Part shown: one piece after another, positions 1-7,539 of the stretch
How positions within the stretch are numbered: position 1 is the stretch's first letter
How the letters are laid out: every line of letters begins with the position of its first letter
From: Parachlamydiaceae bacterium
Lineage (GTDB): Bacteria > Chlamydiota > Chlamydiia > Chlamydiales > Parachlamydiaceae
Length of the DNA stretch: 33,616 nucleotides
Direction of reading: 5' to 3'
NCBI GenBank assembly: GCA_025451995.1
Contig: JANWJE010000020.1
Coordinates: 1 to 33,616, forward strand
Notes under the pieces: generated by a model
Database searches by the model: none
The model's input: only the letters and a program-made list of their open reading frames with translations
Told to the model about the DNA's origin: nothing
Made by a program: the position numbers and the translations under genes

Positions 1-220
1 AATTTTACTACGTCGGCTTGGCTCTTCTTTTGCATCTGCCTGCATCGCACAACAAATTCCAAGTTGTGCTGCTTCGGCACCAGCTACGCTTGATGCAAAA
101 TAAGGCCGCCTCCTTGTAAAAATTTCTGCGTTTGAAGTAGAACGAGTATATATTTATTGAGTTTTTATTGATTATATGTTACAATCAGCGATTATAATAT
201 TTTTAAATTAATGGTTTTCT
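1..220. other. Left-edge non-coding stretch with an undetermined open fragment
   Basis: Bases 1 to about 155 are less AT-rich than what follows. On the minus strand they hold a stop-free frame that runs off the window edge and reads as an alanine-rich peptide (for example VAGAEAAQLGICCAMQADAK). I see no start codon within the open part apart from an internal ATG, so it may be a gene remnant or an intergenic repeat rather than a gene. Bases 156-220 are AT-rich and hold two possible promoters for the next gene: TTGAGT-17-TACAAT (157-185) and TTGATT-19-TATAAT (168-198). Neither is decisive. Confidence 0.3.
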
Positions 221-1141
221 ATGAATATAAATATAATAAATTTAATTAACTATAAAGATCTTTTGCAAATCCTTTTTGAACTGAATACTGACATTTGTTC
301 CTATCTCCCGTGCCAGGGTGAATTTAAAAGAGATGTATCCTCAAAAAATATAACTAAATATAACGGCTTTTCGAAAATCCCATTTGAAATAAAAAATATC
401 ATTCGTTCCTACCTCCCTAGTCAGGATGAATTTAAATTGGATGTATCTTCAAAAGCTATTTATAGTGAATTGCAGCAGCAGATCGGTATAAAGGTTGAGG
501 CTTTGGTTGCGATGTCAAAAGATAATTATCAGGCTTCAATTGATGCCAAAGAGTTTTTAATGATACTTAATGATCCAAACTTCGAATCGAATGCATCTTG
601 GGTCCTTTCTAGGGTAATCAATCATGAAAACTGGAAATCATGGTGTTCTCTTAAATTGGGATATATCGTTAAACATACTAAGGTTCAAGAGCTGGCCAAT
701 CAGAAAATTATTCCAATGAATCAAGGCAGAAGCAGTCATTTAGCGCATAACCCATACAATCCGGTAACCCTCAATGATTTTTGTAAAAGAATAGAGCAAT
801 GGTATGAACAAAATACTTCGGAACAGAAAAAATATGAGATGGGTTATCAAAATTTTCAGCAATATTTTTTATTTCCCTCTCTTAGAAATGAAATTGCCAT
901 CCGATGTAAATTTTTAGTGGTGGAAACATTGAAATTAACCTGCGAAGAAATCGATGTCATTCCCATTGGTGTCATTGCCAAAATTTTGAAAAATACTGCT
1001 GCGGCTTATCATCCTGCAGGCAACAATGACCATGATCAGTGGCGCTATGAACAACTTTCTCCTTATATTCCCAAAAGCAAACGATTGACATGGACAGAAC
1101 GTGAAAGACTGAAAGGTCTCGAGCAACTACAAAATAGTTAA
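221..1141 (+). CDS. Hypothetical protein with two tandem F-box-like units; candidate effector
   Basis: 306 residues, no signal peptide or membrane segment. Residues about 15-44 and 50-80 are two copies of one unit; the better one contains IPFEIKNIIRSYLPSQDEF followed by LDVSSKAI. This resembles the F-box pattern LPxE-x3-I-x3-L-x3-DL-x5-VSK, the motif that docks eukaryotic substrate adaptors onto Skp1. The remaining 220 residues match nothing I recognise. Environmental chlamydiae are known to carry expanded families of F-box-type secreted proteins, so a host ubiquitin-ligase adaptor is a reasonable inference but unproven. The ribosome binding site before the ATG is weak. The gene ends 5 bases before the NIS synthetase and is probably co-transcribed with it. 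Other possibilities: an unrelated helical repeat protein. Confidence 0.5.
   Translation: MNINIINLINYKDLLQILFELNTDICSYLPCQGEFKRDVSSKNITKYNGFSKIPFEIKNIIRSYLPSQDEFKLDVSSKAIYSELQQQIGIKVEALVAMSKDNYQASIDAKEFLMILNDPNFESNASWVLSRVINHENWKSWCSLKLGYIVKHTKVQELANQKIIPMNQGRSSHLAHNPYNPVTLNDFCKRIEQWYEQNTSEQKKYEMGYQNFQQYFLFPSLRNEIAIRCKFLVVETLKLTCEEIDVIPIGVIAKILKNTAAAYHPAGNNDHDQWRYEQLSPYIPKSKRLTWTERERLKGLEQLQNS
297..454 (+). repeat. Intragenic tandem duplication (108-bp period) coding for the two F-box-like units
   Basis: Bases 297-346 and 405-454 align over 50 bp with roughly nine mismatches and no gap. The period of 108 bp equals 36 codons, so the frame is preserved. Both copies encode the core SYLPxQxEFKxDVSSK. 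Confidence 0.8.
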
Positions 1142-1146
1142 AATCG

Positions 1147-2652
1147 ATGTTTTTTTCTATACCTTGCATTGAGAAAATAAAGGAGCTTATTTCAGATAAT
1201 TCCGCCTTTTTTCCCTTTCGCTTTTTATTGAATAACCCACCCTTATTACATTTTATTTATCATGAAAAATGCAGATATATAGGGGAATTAATTGAGAAAA
1301 GAATCGTCTGTGATATCGATAAAGAAAGTGGAAAAAAAGAGATTGTAACAGGCTATATTTCATCAGATGTCGGGGAATTAGAAAGAAACGCATGGCATCC
1401 GGGAGAATTTTTTCCTTTTGAACTAAAAGGAATATGGTTACCTGTCAATGATGGCATTCTCTATTCTACATTAAAACATTTAACTGATTGTCCATTAATA
1501 AAAAAAATTGACGATCGAGAAATGGTTTTATTTTTAATCCATCCTCAATCAGAAGAGTATTATGAAAACTTGTTGAGCGATCAGAATCATCAAGTCATCA
1601 CTGTGTCTGCATTATCTTTGAGTTCTGCTCGCACATTATTGATTGCTCTACCCACTGACAATGGTCATTTTGAGCCGATAATTGTCAAATTATCGTTGAA
1701 TCAAAAACATGGGGGTGTTTTGCGTATTCTCAAGCGGCGCGATTGTGCGATCAGCGTTGGAAATAGTGAAATTTTCAGCCGTAAACTCTTAAATACTGAG
1801 TTGCCTTTTGAAATTTTTGAAGAACCGTTGGCCTATCTACCCAATGGCTACGATGCTGGGATGATCTATCGGAAGCTTCCAAAATGTTTACAAGAAAAAA
1901 AGGGTATTTATCCCGTTCCTCTTTCCTCATTACTGGGAGTAAAAAATCGCGATTTTTTGCGAAAGATGATTTCTGCGAATGGGGGGACTCCCTCAAAATT
2001 TTTAAGTCAATTTTTATTCTTGTCATTTGCAAATATTTATTTAAGCCTTCTGTTGGATCATAAAATTTCAATTGAAGCGCATAGCCAAAATCTTTTACTA
2101 TTGGTCGATTTAGAAGATCGCATTCGCGGATTTATTTACCGAGATATGGCCGGTGTCAATCAATTGTTATCACAAGAGGAATTAATTTCTTTACCTTTCA
2201 ATCTTCAAGATCCAAGCATCTATTACTTTGACACGCATATCAAAGATGCTTCAAAATCTTTGGAGCATCACTTTGTCGTGCGGGTAGGATTCGCTTTAAC
2301 GCGTCAATTGGTGAAAGATCATTTAATGTATCAAAACGACCCTTCCTTTTATCAGTGGTATGAAACAATGAAAGAGGGTGATTTTCTCCAAAATTGGACT
2401 TTGGAAAATCACAATACGGAGGAATACCAAAACGATTTGATGATCCAGCAATTTTACCGTTATGGCTATGCTGAATGGATGTTGATGAAAAGTCTCTTTT
2501 CAATAATCGAAAAAAGAAAAATATTAGATACAGATAGCATCAATGAAAAAAAGCTAGAATTTATTAAACAAGACAATGGCATACCGCCATGTTCAAAAAA
2601 ATCGTTTTTTACACACTTAATCCGTGAAATACTCAATTCTTTGAATAACTAA
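1147..2652 (+). CDS. IucA/IucC-family (NIS) siderophore synthetase
   Basis: 501 residues, cytosolic. NIS synthetases use ATP to adenylate a carboxylate (usually citrate) and join it to an amine or alcohol. Family landmarks occur in the right order: WHPGEF (residues 83-88), IHP (131-133), the nucleotide-binding SSART (159-163), VKLSL (180-184) with its lysine, then the C-terminal EAHSQN (310-315) and YRDMAGV (331-337). The key S-S-R-T, K, H-x-Q-N and R-D residues are all present, so the enzyme looks intact although about 80-100 residues shorter than typical IucA/IucC proteins. It follows the F-box-like gene by 5 bases with no good ribosome binding site, suggesting coupling. Its stop overlaps the convergent downstream gene by 4 bases. 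No partner genes (monooxygenase, acyltransferase, transporter, receptor) lie nearby, so the product is unknown. Confidence 0.8.
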   Translation: MFFSIPCIEKIKELISDNSAFFPFRFLLNNPPLLHFIYHEKCRYIGELIEKRIVCDIDKESGKKEIVTGYISSDVGELERNAWHPGEFFPFELKGIWLPVNDGILYSTLKHLTDCPLIKKIDDREMVLFLIHPQSEEYYENLLSDQNHQVITVSALSLSSARTLLIALPTDNGHFEPIIVKLSLNQKHGGVLRILKRRDCAISVGNSEIFSRKLLNTELPFEIFEEPLAYLPNGYDAGMIYRKLPKCLQEKKGIYPVPLSSLLGVKNRDFLRKMISANGGTPSKFLSQFLFLSFANIYLSLLLDHKISIEAHSQNLLLLVDLEDRIRGFIYRDMAGVNQLLSQEELISLPFNLQDPSIYYFDTHIKDASKSLEHHFVVRVGFALTRQLVKDHLMYQNDPSFYQWYETMKEGDFLQNWTLENHNTEEYQNDLMIQQFYRYGYAEWMLMKSLFSIIEKRKILDTDSINEKKLEFIKQDNGIPPCSKKSFFTHLIREILNSLNN

Positions 2653-3092
2653 TGAAGGGGGAGCCAGCCTTCCCGGATATTAAAGCGCTTATTAATGTGC
2701 CTTTTTCTTTCTTTGGTAACACGGGCGTCGTTTTCCGCATCGATGGTTTCCTGACCATAAAGTTCTTTTCTAACTTCATCGAGCCGCAATTTGAGGGCTT
2801 TTAATCGCAACCAATCATCATGGGCATACTCTTGGAAAGGAAGATTAAAACGCTCTTCCTCTTGCGGGGTAAGATCTAACCTTTTAAATAACAATGGGTC
2901 TTGCTTCTTTATTTTTTTTAATTCTTTTTGAAAACGAACGATAATATCTTCAATCGCCTTAGTCGTCATCTTTTTTGCAGGGTCTTGAATGACGTTAACA
3001 ATTGCTGCCAATTCGGCAAGATTGTCAATCCATACCTTTTGTAAAGATCTATCGAAAGATTTTTCAACTTTTGAAAAATTTACTTTAGCCAT
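2649..3092 (-). CDS. Conserved-looking hypothetical protein, charged and helical
   Basis: 147 residues, soluble, with about 30% charged residues and mostly predicted helix (heptad-like stretches such as AIEDIIVRFQKELKKIKKQ). No signal peptide and no family I can name. The ATG has a GAGG ribosome binding site 9 bases upstream, and a TATAAT at 3120-3115 (minus strand) fits a -10 box. It is divergent from sthA, so bases 3093-3198 act as a shared upstream region. Its TAG stop overlaps the TAA stop of the convergent NIS synthetase gene by 4 bases. Confidence 0.6.
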   Translation of the reverse strand: MAKVNFSKVEKSFDRSLQKVWIDNLAELAAIVNVIQDPAKKMTTKAIEDIIVRFQKELKKIKKQDPLLFKRLDLTPQEEERFNLPFQEYAHDDWLRLKALKLRLDEVRKELYGQETIDAENDARVTKERKRHINKRFNIREGWLPLH

Positions 3093-3198
3093 AATAAATT
3101 CCTCAGTCTACATAATTATATATTAACATTTTTAAAAATATTTTGCTATATACTGCTTCCAGTTGAAAATTAGTCTCATTCCAGGTATTTATTCTGAT

Positions 3199-4596
3199 AT
3201 GGAAAATTTTACAGCAGATATCGTCATCATCGGTTCGGGGCCTTCTGGCCAAAAGGCAGCCATTCAGGCGACCAAACTCGGAAAAAAGGTCATTGTTGTG
3301 GAGAGGGAGGCAGCTCCTGGGGGAGCCTGTCTATTCTCGGGGACTATTCCATCAAAAACCTTTAGAGAAGCTGTCGTCGATCTCACTCGATTCTATGAGA
3401 GGCAGTTTGAGGGAAGTGATCAAATTTTTCCAAAGGTCACCATCGACGAACTCAATAAGCGGCTTAATAGTGTCATTTTTGAAGAAAGGAATATTATTGT
3501 AAGGCAATTTAAGAAAAATAATATTCAATTTATTCAAGGCTCAGCTAGGTTTGAAAATCAAAATACCTTAATTGTTGTGGATAGTGATTTTCGTCTTAAG
3601 TATCAGATTAAAGCAGATTATTTTATTATTGCCACAGGTTCTAATCCAAGAAATCCTTCCGATGTCCCCTTTGATAGAGAAGTCATTTTAGATTCTACTA
3701 CCCTTTTAGGCATTGGAAAAGTGCCTAAGAGCATGATTGTTTTAGGTGGAGGGGTGATCGGGTCCGAGTATGCAAGCTTCTTTTCTGCTTTAGGGACTGA
3801 AGTCACGGTGATCGATCGGAAGGAACATATGTTGCCTATGCTTGACGCTGAAATCGGGATTCATCTTCAAACAGCTTTGACCGATATTGGTCTAAAATTT
3901 AAGGGAAAGAAAGAGCCCATTGAAATAGCAAGACATGAAAATCATGCTTATGTCCGTTTTAAAGACGGCACAGCTCTCGAGGCTGACGTTCTCCTCTATG
4001 CTTTGGGTCGAACTGCAAATGTTGAGGCGCTCCATTTAGAAAATACGGGAATTAAGGTCGATCCTAAAGGGTATATTCCTGTGAATGCCTTGTTTCAGAC
4101 AAATATTCCACATATTTATGCTGTGGGGGATGTCATTGGGGGGCCTTGCCTAGCATCGACGAGCATGGAACAGGGACGGCTCGCAGCAAGACATGCGTGT
4201 GGAGTGCAAACACATCATTTTCCTACCTTTTACCCTATTGGAATTTATACAATCCCTGAGATTTCCTCTTGTGGATACACAGAAGAAGAGCTTAAATCAT
4301 GGGGATTTCACTATGAAGTGGGAAGAGCCCATTTTTATGAAATCGCCAGAAGTCATATCGCAGGGAGCAGTTCCGGTTTATTTAAAATCTTATTTCATTC
4401 TGAAACCTTGGAAATTCTTGGCATTCATGTGATCGGTAGAAATGCGACCGAAGTCGTGCACATTGGCCAAATGGCTATTAGCCTTAGAGCCCATCTCGAT
4501 TATTTTATCGACCATGTCTTCAATTACCCTACCTATGCTGAAGGCTATAGAATAGCCGCTTTAAATGGGGTTAATAAAATAAAATTCAAAAAGTGA
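3199..4596 (+). CDS. sthA: Soluble (Si-specific) NAD(P)+ transhydrogenase
   Basis: FAD flavoprotein that exchanges reducing equivalents between NADPH and NAD+. I chose the ATG at 3199 because it gives 465 residues starting MENFTADIVIIGSGPSG, the family's usual length; the frame is also open to a TTG at 3163. Domains: FAD Rossmann GSGPSG (12-17), active-site region GGACLFSGTIPSK (41-53), NAD(P)-binding GGGVIGSEYA, second FAD motif YAVGDVIG, and the C-terminal interface with FNYPTYAEGYRIAA. Only the first of the two redox cysteines remains (Cys44; the second position is Thr49) and the catalytic His-Glu pair of lipoamide dehydrogenases is absent. Both points separate SthA from dihydrolipoamide or glutathione reductases. 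The gene appears monocistronic. Confidence 0.88.
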   Translation: MENFTADIVIIGSGPSGQKAAIQATKLGKKVIVVEREAAPGGACLFSGTIPSKTFREAVVDLTRFYERQFEGSDQIFPKVTIDELNKRLNSVIFEERNIIVRQFKKNNIQFIQGSARFENQNTLIVVDSDFRLKYQIKADYFIIATGSNPRNPSDVPFDREVILDSTTLLGIGKVPKSMIVLGGGVIGSEYASFFSALGTEVTVIDRKEHMLPMLDAEIGIHLQTALTDIGLKFKGKKEPIEIARHENHAYVRFKDGTALEADVLLYALGRTANVEALHLENTGIKVDPKGYIPVNALFQTNIPHIYAVGDVIGGPCLASTSMEQGRLAARHACGVQTHHFPTFYPIGIYTIPEISSCGYTEEELKSWGFHYEVGRAHFYEIARSHIAGSSSGLFKILFHSETLEILGIHVIGRNATEVVHIGQMAISLRAHLDYFIDHVFNYPTYAEGYRIAALNGVNKIKFKK

Positions 4597-4628
4597 AATC
4601 AAATCTTAATTTATTTTTAAAGAAGTTC

Positions 4629-4637
4629 TGTTATAAT
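4629..4637 (+). promoter_or_regulatory. Extended -10 promoter element placing transcription start at the ATG
   Basis: TG-T-TATAAT at 4629-4637 is an extended -10 box with no clear -35. The expected start point is about 4643-4645, next to the ATG at 4646, so the transcript could be leaderless. Confidence 0.45.
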
Positions 4638-4645
4638 GTCTCATT

Positions 4646-5113
4646 ATGAATACTCAAGATGACCATTCTCAGGGTCAAACAAAGCCTCATTCTTTACGCC
4701 CTTCGTTTACCCTAATCGAGAAACGCGATGGGGAAGAAGTCTCCACATATTTTGTATCGCCGGAAGATGAAAAAAAACAAGAGGAGAAAAAACGAAAAGC
4801 CCACTCTTCGGTTCGCTTCTTATGTTTCTTAGGGTTTATTTATTGCTCTATTTTTGGCATAGGGATGTTCATATGGGCAACACTGATGACGGGAATGGCA
4901 GTGTTTTTTCTCTTTCAAAACCGGCCATTAAACCATAGTCTTCTAAAAGTTTGGAAAATTGTTTGGAAGACCTCCCTTGCTTGGCTCGGTTTCACTGTGG
5001 GGTTAATCAGCCCTTTTCTCGGTTTAACTTTTTTAGCTTTTACTTTTTCTCTGGGTAAAAATAATACAATTCAAAACTTTTTAAATCACTTCATCCGACA
5101 GGTTTTTTCTTAA
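4646..5113 (+). CDS. Small inner-membrane protein, hypothetical
   Basis: 155 residues. The first 55 are hydrophilic and charged (DEKKQEEKKRKAH), followed by hydrophobic segments at about 57-75, 75-92, 107-125 and 125-140, suggesting three or four membrane helices with a cytosolic N-terminus. No family recognised. A promoter with an extended -10 box directly abuts the start codon. After the stop there is a short hairpin (CCAGCT-gaa-AGCTGG, 5119-5133), but the nearest run of T is about 30 bases further on, so it is a poor intrinsic terminator. Confidence 0.55.
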   Translation: MNTQDDHSQGQTKPHSLRPSFTLIEKRDGEEVSTYFVSPEDEKKQEEKKRKAHSSVRFLCFLGFIYCSIFGIGMFIWATLMTGMAVFFLFQNRPLNHSLLKVWKIVWKTSLAWLGFTVGLISPFLGLTFLAFTFSLGKNNTIQNFLNHFIRQVFS

Positions 5114-5210
5114 CCTTCCCAGCTGAAAGCTGGAAACATATTGGGCATTGGTTTTGGCTTGAGTTTTTTTTTGTTAAAAACTATAATTTTTTTCCTTATA
5201 AAGGAAAAAG

Positions 5211-5813
5211 ATGAATATTAGTTTAAAACAGTCCTTTTTTTTTATTTCAAACTCAATTCCAGAATTTAAGCATAGAAATAAAATATATTTTATTACTTTT
5301 ATTTTTATTTCTATTTTTTCTGCTTGTGTGTATTTTCACGATATTCTTTTTTCTAAAAAAATAAAAATAAAGCCAATCAAGTTAGATGATGATTTTGATA
5401 AAAAAAAACAAGTTAATGGAAATATTTCACACTACGATAACTTTAAAAAAGTTCCTTTGATAAAAGATTTTAGTCCCATCCCTGTACTCAATTTAAAACC
5501 TGTATTAGAAGAAGAAATACCATTTATTGAAATCGATTTGTCCGATATTTTTTCTGAAATTGAAGATTCAGAAATCATCAATGTATCCTCATTAAATAAT
5601 GAGCTTTTAATTCTTGACACTTCTCTGGATGAAGAAAAAATAGGTCCTGTCGAGATCAATTTTGATGCATTTGAGGAAGCTTTTTCTAGTATTGAAATGG
5701 AGGGATTTTCAACGCCCCTTAGAAAGAAAGTTGGGGAGTTAAAGGCTGAGGCAAAAAAAGTTGCAAGCGAAGGAAGATCGCTTTTAAACCCCTCATCTAA
5801 AATAACCATGTAA
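5211..5813 (+). CDS. Single-pass membrane-anchored acidic hypothetical protein
   Basis: 200 residues. One hydrophobic segment at about residues 26-48 (YFITFIFISIFSACVYFHDI) follows a positively charged N-terminus, then a strongly acidic region of alternating Ile/Leu/Val and Asp/Glu (IPFIEIDLSDIFSEIEDSEI). The C-terminus is basic and helical. The protein would sit in the inner membrane with one large soluble face. AAAGGA lies at a good distance before the ATG. A dispersed repeat begins 3 bases after the stop. No family recognised. Confidence 0.5.
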   Translation: MNISLKQSFFFISNSIPEFKHRNKIYFITFIFISIFSACVYFHDILFSKKIKIKPIKLDDDFDKKKQVNGNISHYDNFKKVPLIKDFSPIPVLNLKPVLEEEIPFIEIDLSDIFSEIEDSEIINVSSLNNELLILDTSLDEEKIGPVEINFDAFEEAFSSIEMEGFSTPLRKKVGELKAEAKKVASEGRSLLNPSSKITM

Positions 5814-5815
5814 TT

Positions 5816-5863
5816 CAAAATCTTGCATCATCCGCACTTCCCTAACTCGTAAACTCGGGTTAA
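5816..5863. repeat. Copy of a dispersed repeat arm (family A)
   Basis: Bases 5816-5863 match the right arm of the palindromic element at 14827-14872 except for a six-base variable patch and one indel; TAACTCGTAAACTCGGGTTA is identical in both. On the minus strand one frame reads NPSLRVREVR. It lies immediately behind the 3' end of a gene, as the other copies do. Confidence 0.75.
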
Positions 5864-5928
5864 TTCACACAACATTGTACAAAGTCGAGTTAAATCAAAA
5901 AATTAAATAAATCATTATTATTTTTATA

Positions 5929-5957
5929 TTGAAAAAATACATTATATATATTATAAT
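5929..5957 (+). promoter_or_regulatory. Near-consensus promoter TTGAAA-17-TATAAT
   Basis: The -35 box is at 5929-5934, followed by a 17-bp spacer and a perfect -10 box at 5952-5957. Expected start of transcription is about 5964, some 20 bases before the ATG at 5986. The region is AT-rich, which raises the chance of a fortuitous match, but both boxes and the spacing are right. Confidence 0.65.
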
Positions 5958-5961
5958 CATT

Positions 5962-5975
5962 TGATTAATTAATCA
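5962..5975. promoter_or_regulatory. 14-bp perfect palindrome at the predicted transcription start; candidate operator
   Basis: TGATTAATTAATCA is a perfect palindrome lying just after the -10 box and ending next to the ribosome binding site CAGAGGA (5974-5980). Its position suits a dimeric repressor site; no regulator is identified. Confidence 0.4.
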
Positions 5976-5985
5976 GAGGAAAATA

Positions 5986-7242
5986 ATGAACTTATTAAAT
6001 GCTGTTGAAAAATTTATTTTTCCAGAATTAAATGAAGCAAATGATTTAAACGACACACTAAACAATGAAAGTTTTTTAAATAATAATATTATTACTCCAT
6101 ATGATTCCGATGAATTTTCCTCTTTAGATAAAGAACTTAAGGCGATCAAAGCTATACAAGATAGTTGGAAAGATGATTTATCGGCAGAAAATGATAGATT
6201 AATACATGCTAATTTTTTTCCAAGAGATATTCGAGAAAAAATTGAACGACTAAGCCGACGCTCGCCTGAAGTAGCTCAAAGCTATGCCGTGTATGGGAGG
6301 TTATGGGAATTGAAAAATTTATATTCCGACACTCATTATGTTTTTACTCACGGACAAGCTTCACATGTATCAATATTAAATAAGATCTACAAAGAATCCC
6401 TTGTCAGTTTTAACCCTCAATTGGCTCATCCACTAAAAATTCCTTTTAGAAGTTCATCTTCAAGTATTTGCAATGACAATGCTGAGAATTTTATTAATAA
6501 ATATTTAATTGACATTCTAAAAACGGACAAATTGTCTTGGTTTGATCATGATCATAGAGATGAGCTTCTTTCGGTAGACTCTCAATTCTGGAATGATCAA
6601 GATTCTGAATCGGCAGATTATTTTTTTACAAATTCCGGGAGTGTCAATATTAATAAACCCGAAGAACTTAGAGACCTTTTGATTAAGCATTTTTTAAAAT
6701 ATCTTTCCTCTGAAAAAGCCTGTCAGTTGTTAGCAGATAAAGCTGTGGAACTTGCCAAGAAAAGAAAAGAAGAAACAACTGCCGGTGTGATGTATGCGAT
6801 TTGTATTCCTAAAATACTCATCCAAAATGATCAAACCAATTTTACATACCCAAGTTACAGATTGGGTGTGCCGTGTAACTGTCACCCTTTAAAAGATCGA
6901 ATTAAACTCTTGGATCATATGCAAAACGGTCATAGAATCGTATGTCAACCTCAGAGAATGTGTCGTTATAACCTTCCTATGCAATATAGGATTCTTGCCG
7001 ACAATTTGAACACAGCAAAAGGCGTGCGGATCTTTTCGGTCGATACTTTAACAAAAGCTAAGCAAAATGAATATGACCAAGAGGTAAAAGATTTAGTGAA
7101 AGAGTTAAAGTTATGTACCCTGTTGTTAGACCTTTATAAAAAAATTAAGACCGATTTTTTTGCAATGGGTAAACTGCATGCATTTGAAAGTCAATATCCA
7201 CAATTTATCGCTGAATATGGCACTATTTTAGCTGAATCCTGA
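5986..7242 (+). CDS. Hypothetical protein, 418 aa, possible secreted effector
   Basis: No signal peptide or membrane segment; mostly helical, acidic N-terminal third. A Cys/His-bearing patch (VPCNCHPLKDR, then CQPQRMCRY about 20 residues later) at roughly residues 304-335 could bind metal. I do not recognise the family. The start is well supported by a CAGAGGA ribosome binding site 5 bases before the ATG and a near-consensus promoter. Its position between repeat elements, with no operon partner, suggests accessory content. An effector role is only a guess from its isolation and lack of relatives known to me. Confidence 0.55.
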   Translation: MNLLNAVEKFIFPELNEANDLNDTLNNESFLNNNIITPYDSDEFSSLDKELKAIKAIQDSWKDDLSAENDRLIHANFFPRDIREKIERLSRRSPEVAQSYAVYGRLWELKNLYSDTHYVFTHGQASHVSILNKIYKESLVSFNPQLAHPLKIPFRSSSSSICNDNAENFINKYLIDILKTDKLSWFDHDHRDELLSVDSQFWNDQDSESADYFFTNSGSVNINKPEELRDLLIKHFLKYLSSEKACQLLADKAVELAKKRKEETTAGVMYAICIPKILIQNDQTNFTYPSYRLGVPCNCHPLKDRIKLLDHMQNGHRIVCQPQRMCRYNLPMQYRILADNLNTAKGVRIFSVDTLTKAKQNEYDQEVKDLVKELKLCTLLLDLYKKIKTDFFAMGKLHAFESQYPQFIAEYGTILAES

Positions 7243-7261
7243 AATTAGGAGCCAAACCTCG

Positions 7262-7393
7262 CTCTTCGCGACTTTGCGACTCTCTCTTGTTTTCCTCTGC
7301 GTTTTATTTTGTTCTAAACGGATGGCAAATCCCGATTGGGAAAAACAAATTGAAACGCAGAGGAACAAGAGAGAGACGCAAAGGCGCAGAGAT
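7262..7393. repeat. Palindromic repeat with about 35-45-bp arms (LRLCVS-type intergenic repeat)
   Basis: The left arm (7262-7304) contains CTTTGCGACTCTCTCTTGTT and CCTCTGCGTTT. The right arm (7352-7393) contains the reverse complement, AAACGCAGAGGAACAAGAGA and GACGCAAAG. The 47-base centre is unrelated. Translated on the minus strand the element gives the SLRLCVSLLFLCVS-type peptide that I recall as a spurious product of a repeat found in many unrelated bacterial genomes. It could fold into a long RNA hairpin and may end transcription of the 5986-7242 gene. Bases 7394-7539 hold nothing firm beyond a poor -35/-10 pair near 7482-7510. Confidence 0.75.
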
Positions 7394-7539
7394 TCAAAAA
7401 TACGATTTAATGCCAAGATTCAACTAAATTATGCACGGCTCTTTGGATGCTTCTTTTTATCGGGTTTTTCTTTTTCCTAGATTGAAATCACTTTTTTTGC
7501 TTCAATAGCTTTCTCTATTTCATGACATGGTGAATCTCC

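Noticed and set aside
1-155. Partial protein-coding gene at the left edge
   Set aside because: The open minus-strand frame has no plausible start codon and is cut by the window edge; it could equally be a repeat or remnant.
3199-4596. Dihydrolipoamide dehydrogenase as the identity of the flavoprotein
   Set aside because: The second redox cysteine and the C-terminal His-Glu pair are missing, and the C-terminus reads NYPTYAEGYR as in SthA.
5119-5133. Hairpin after the small membrane-protein gene as an intrinsic terminator
   Set aside because: The stem is short and the nearest T-run begins about 30 bases later.
7228-7480. Short open frames on both strands between 7228 and 7480
   Set aside because: They are translations of the palindromic repeat, giving the familiar spurious LRLCVS-type peptides.
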